Assembly (NCBI RefSeq): GCF_006717045.1
Contig: NZ_VFPH01000003.1
Coordinates: 1,511,999 to 1,575,998, forward strand
Direction: 5' to 3'
DNA from: Pseudonocardia cypriaca
GTDB lineage: Bacteria; Actinomycetota; Actinomycetes; Mycobacteriales; Pseudonocardiaceae
DNA: 64,000 bases
The translations under genes and the position numbers were made by a program. The notes beneath the pieces are model-generated. The model was not told where the DNA came from and did not search any database. It was given only the letters and a program-made list of their open reading frames with translations. This document shows, one piece after another, positions 61,668-64,000 of the stretch. How positions within the stretch are numbered: position 1 is the first letter of the stretch; every line of letters begins with the position of its first letter.

Positions 61668-62819
61668 TCAGCGCCGGGCCGGGCGCGCGGGAGCGCGGTG
61701 GGCGTCGGCGTGGCCGGTCGTGCCGTCGACCGGTCCGATCCGCCGCAGGGCGGTGGCGATGTCGGCGTCGGTGAGATCGGCGTGGGTCATGAGCCGTACC
61801 TGGCCGGCCATGGGCACCGCGCGCACGCCCGCCGCCTCGAACCGCTGCAGTGTGCCGGTCAGGTCGGCGACCGCGACGAGCACGATGTTGGTCTGCGGAA
61901 CGGCGACCTGCCAGCCGCGCTCGCGCAGCCCGGCGGCGAGCGTGCGGGCGCGGTCGTGATCCTCGGCGAGCCGGTCGATGCGCTCCAGCGCGACGAGCCC
62001 GGCCGCGGCGAGCACGCCACCCTGCCGCACCCCGCCGCCGAGCATCTTGCGCAGCCGCCGGGCGTTCGCGACGAACTCCACCGAGCCGGCCACCACCGAA
62101 CCCACCGGCGCGCCGAGGCCCTTGCTGAGGCAGACCTGCACGGTGTCGACCCCGACCGTCAGGGCTCCGGGCGGTACGCCGAGGGCCACCGCGGCGTGCC
62201 AGAGCCGAGCGCCGTCGAGGTGCACCTTCAGCTTCGCGCCCCGGGCCGCCGCGACGACGGCGGCGTGCTCGTCCGGGGCGGTGACCATGCCCCCGGCGGA
62301 GTTGTGGGTGTTCTCCAGGCACAGCAGCGTGGTGCGCAGCGCGTGGTACGGCGCGTCGCCCGTGGCAGCCCGGCGCACGGCGGACGGGGAGACCTTGCCC
62401 GGTCCGGCGTCGTGCTCCAGGGGGCGGGGCATCCCGCCTGCGAGCCATGCCGCCGTCCCGAGCTCGTTGTCCAGCACGTGCGCGCCCGTCGGTGCGAGGA
62501 ACGAGTCGCCGCGATCGAGGTGGTGCATGAGCGCGATGAGGTTGCCCATCGAGCCGCTGGGCGTCCACAGAGCGTCGGCCGCGCCGAGCAGCCCGGCCAC
62601 CCGGATCTCCAGCTCGCGCATCGTCGGGTCGCGGTCGAGGACGTCGTCGCCCACCTCGGCCGCGGCCATCGCGGCCCGCATCTGTTTCGTGGGCTGGGTG
62701 ACGGTGTCCGAGCGGAGGTCGATCGGACCGTCGTGGGCCGACGATCGCCTCGCTCGCGAGGTGGGTCGCACGAGCCTCGATTCAACCAGGAGGAGACGGT
62801 CCGGCGGCGGCAGGGTCAC
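61668..62819 (-). CDS. ltaE: L-threonine aldolase, low specificity
   Basis: A fold-type I PLP enzyme of 383 residues (threonine to glycine + acetaldehyde). The N-terminal signature IDLRSDTVTQPT, the TPSGSMGNLIALMHHL and LENTHNSAGGMV blocks, HLDGARLWHAAVALG and the PLP Lys in TVQVCLSKGLGAPVGSVVAG are all present. The start is unsure: GTG 62819 without ribosome site, or GTG 62771. It converges with the K+ channel, four bases apart. A role in glycine supply is likely. Confidence 0.9.
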   Translation of the reverse strand: MTLPPPDRLLLVESRLVRPTSRARRSSAHDGPIDLRSDTVTQPTKQMRAAMAAAEVGDDVLDRDPTMRELEIRVAGLLGAADALWTPSGSMGNLIALMHHLDRGDSFLAPTGAHVLDNELGTAAWLAGGMPRPLEHDAGPGKVSPSAVRRAATGDAPYHALRTTLLCLENTHNSAGGMVTAPDEHAAVVAAARGAKLKVHLDGARLWHAAVALGVPPGALTVGVDTVQVCLSKGLGAPVGSVVAGSVEFVANARRLRKMLGGGVRQGGVLAAAGLVALERIDRLAEDHDRARTLAAGLRERGWQVAVPQTNIVLVAVADLTGTLQRFEAAGVRAVPMAGQVRLMTHADLTDADIATALRRIGPVDGTTGHADAHRAPARPARR

Positions 62820-62931
62820 GGAAAGGTCACATTGCTAGGCCGTTCGGGGGAATACGTGGCCGTCGTACAACCCCGGACGAGGATGCTCGCGTCCCTTGCA
62901 CGACGGACCGGCGGGAAGGGGGCAAGGCCGG

Positions 62932-63450
62932 GTGGACGACGCCAGCGAGCGGGAGTTCGCCGAGTACTTCCGCGCGCGCCGCGACGCCGTGCGCCGCACC
63001 GCCTTCCTGCTGTGCGGCGACTGGCACCGCGCCGACGACCACGCACAGGCCGCGTTCGTCGCGCTGCACCGCCACTGGCGCCGCATCCGCGACCGCGACG
63101 CGCTCGACGCGTGGGTCCGCCGCACGCTCGTGCGGGCCGTCGTCGACGAGTCGCGGCGGCCGTGGCGCCGGGAGCGGTCGACGGCAGAACCGCCTCCGGA
63201 GACCGTCGGCGTGCCGTCGGCGTCCGAGTCGGTGACCACGCGGCACGTGCTCGTCGACGGCCTGCGGGCCGTGCCGCCGCGCCAGCGCGCCGTGCTCGTC
63301 CTTCGGTACCTCGACGGACTCGACGTCGCAGGCACCGCCGCGGCGCTCGGGTGCAGCGAGGGCACCGTGAAGAGCCAGACCGCGCACGGGCTGACCGCGC
63401 TGCGCGCGGTGCTCGGCGACGCGCTAGACGACCTGCGACCTGCCGGATGA
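62932..63450 (+). CDS. ECF RNA polymerase sigma factor, SigE family
   Basis: A 172-residue extracytoplasmic-function sigma factor of the actinobacterial SigE/SACE family: region 2 (FAEYFRARRDAVRRTAFLLCGDWHRADDHAQAAFVALHRHWRRI), a short linker and region 4 (VPPRQRAVLVLRYLDGLDVAGTAAALGCSEGTVKSQTAHGL). The conserved DLVQ/AEDAVQ segment is DDHAQA here. GTG 62932 gives the usual N-terminus. The gene for a membrane protein, likely its anti-sigma partner, follows 13 bases downstream. Confidence 0.9.
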   Translation: MDDASEREFAEYFRARRDAVRRTAFLLCGDWHRADDHAQAAFVALHRHWRRIRDRDALDAWVRRTLVRAVVDESRRPWRRERSTAEPPPETVGVPSASESVTTRHVLVDGLRAVPPRQRAVLVLRYLDGLDVAGTAAALGCSEGTVKSQTAHGLTALRAVLGDALDDLRPAG

Positions 63451-63463
63451 GGAGGTGGGGGAC

Positions 63464-64000
63464 ATGACCGACGACGAGAGGCTCGGGGCGCTGTTCCAGG
63501 CCGCCGCCTCCGACTCCGACGCGCCACCGCCCGGGTTCGACCACGAGCAGGTCGTGCGGACGTCGCGGCGGATCACCGCCCGCCGCCGGACGGCGCTCAC
63601 CGTCGGTGGGCTCGCGCTGTTCGCGGTCGTCGGCATCGGAGGGGCCGTCGTGCTGCCGGAGGACGGAGGCGAGGACGCGACGGTGGCCGCGCCGATGCTC
63701 TCGCAGGAGGGCCCGTCCGCGGACTCGCGAGCGCAGAAGCATGTGCCACCGCCCGCCGCGGCCGAGGGTGCGCCGGGCTCGGGCGCGGTTCCGGACCGGC
63801 GCGAGGCGGTACCCGCGCCACAGGCCGCTCCTGGCGGGGCGGCGCCCCTCGGTCCGGGCACCACCGAGTGCGCCGACCTGCAGGACCCGGCGTTGCGCGC
63901 CCTGGTGGAGCAGTTCCTCCCCGAAGCGGTCGGGGCGCCGGAGGCGGCGACCACGACGGAATGCCGGCCCGGCGGCGAGCGAGGCGTCAACCTCGAGGTG
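63464..64000 (+). CDS. Single-TM protein, probable sensor or anti-sigma partner, cut by window end
   Basis: The frame begins at ATG 63464, preceded by GGAGG, and stays open to the last base (179 codons, no stop). The first 45 residues are polar and acidic, a membrane helix follows at about 46-66 (TALTVGGLALFAVVGIGGAVVL), and the outer part is Pro/Ala-rich, then CADLQDPALRALVEQFLPEAVG. This fits the membrane proteins paired with SigE-type sigma factors, though no zinc anti-sigma motif (HxxxCxxC) is seen. The role as anti-sigma factor is inferred from position. Confidence 0.6.
   Translation, partial: MTDDERLGALFQAAASDSDAPPPGFDHEQVVRTSRRITARRRTALTVGGLALFAVVGIGGAVVLPEDGGEDATVAAPMLSQEGPSADSRAQKHVPPPAAAEGAPGSGAVPDRREAVPAPQAAPGGAAPLGPGTTECADLQDPALRALVEQFLPEAVGAPEAATTTECRPGGERGVNLEV

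Overview
The window is a 64 kb piece of a high-GC actinobacterial chromosome, most likely from the Pseudonocardiaceae (Pseudonocardia, Actinomycetospora or a relative). Reasons: GC-rich third codon positions, many GTG starts, a mycothiol-dependent isomerase, DUF3040, DUF1707, DUF4244 and Holin-X families, and a gene backbone that, from memory, follows the Mycobacterium tuberculosis block topA (Rv3646c) to ephE (Rv3670).

Layout. 0-5.4 kb: end of an MFS exporter, a mycothiol enzyme, an anti-sigma/anti-anti-sigma pair, a RibD-like reductase, a two-TM protein, tRNA-Pro(CGG), a phosphoesterase and a YqeY protein. 5.4-26.1 kb: conserved core with topA, an Rv3647c-like protein, three tandem related lipoproteins, a proton-pumping pyrophosphatase, an MrfA-like helicase, a translationally coupled Tad/Flp-type secretion operon (cpaE-cpaF-tadB-tadC-pilin-TadE-TadE-like), a HAD phosphatase, a degenerate Fic-like protein and acetyl-CoA synthetase. 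26.2-54.7 kb: an accessory stretch that splits this block. It holds a TerC/4TM/Nramp-like membrane operon; a C1/C2-acid catabolic locus with an ADP-forming acyl-CoA synthetase, formyl-CoA transferase, ThDP lyase, PanE-like reductase, the glyoxylate operon sucC-sucD-hyi-glxR-gcl, an OxlT-type transporter and a GntR regulator; a 168-bp MITE; an ABC exporter with its GbsR-type regulator; and two nhaA antiporters around a DUF3040-SPFH operon. 54.7-64 kb: the core resumes with Holin-X and an EphE-like hydrolase, then purD, a secreted Leu/Asp repeat protein, an aminotransferase, a K+ channel, threonine aldolase and an ECF sigma factor with a putative anti-sigma partner cut by the window end.

How the genes work together. 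The catabolic locus fits uptake of oxalate or a 2-hydroxy acid, activation to the CoA ester (Frc, acyl-CoA synthetase, perhaps SucCD), cleavage to formyl-CoA by the ThDP lyase, and assimilation of glyoxylate through tartronate semialdehyde (Gcl, GlxR, Hyi). A shared sequence, CATACTGCATAC and variants, lies in its promoter regions and is a plausible GntR operator.

The most novel signal is a 19-nt RNA-like element, identical in three copies, ahead of nhaA1, the DUF3040-SPFH operon and nhaA2. Each copy is followed by a different hairpin that can use the 3' arm of the core, as a metal- or pH-sensing riboswitch might.
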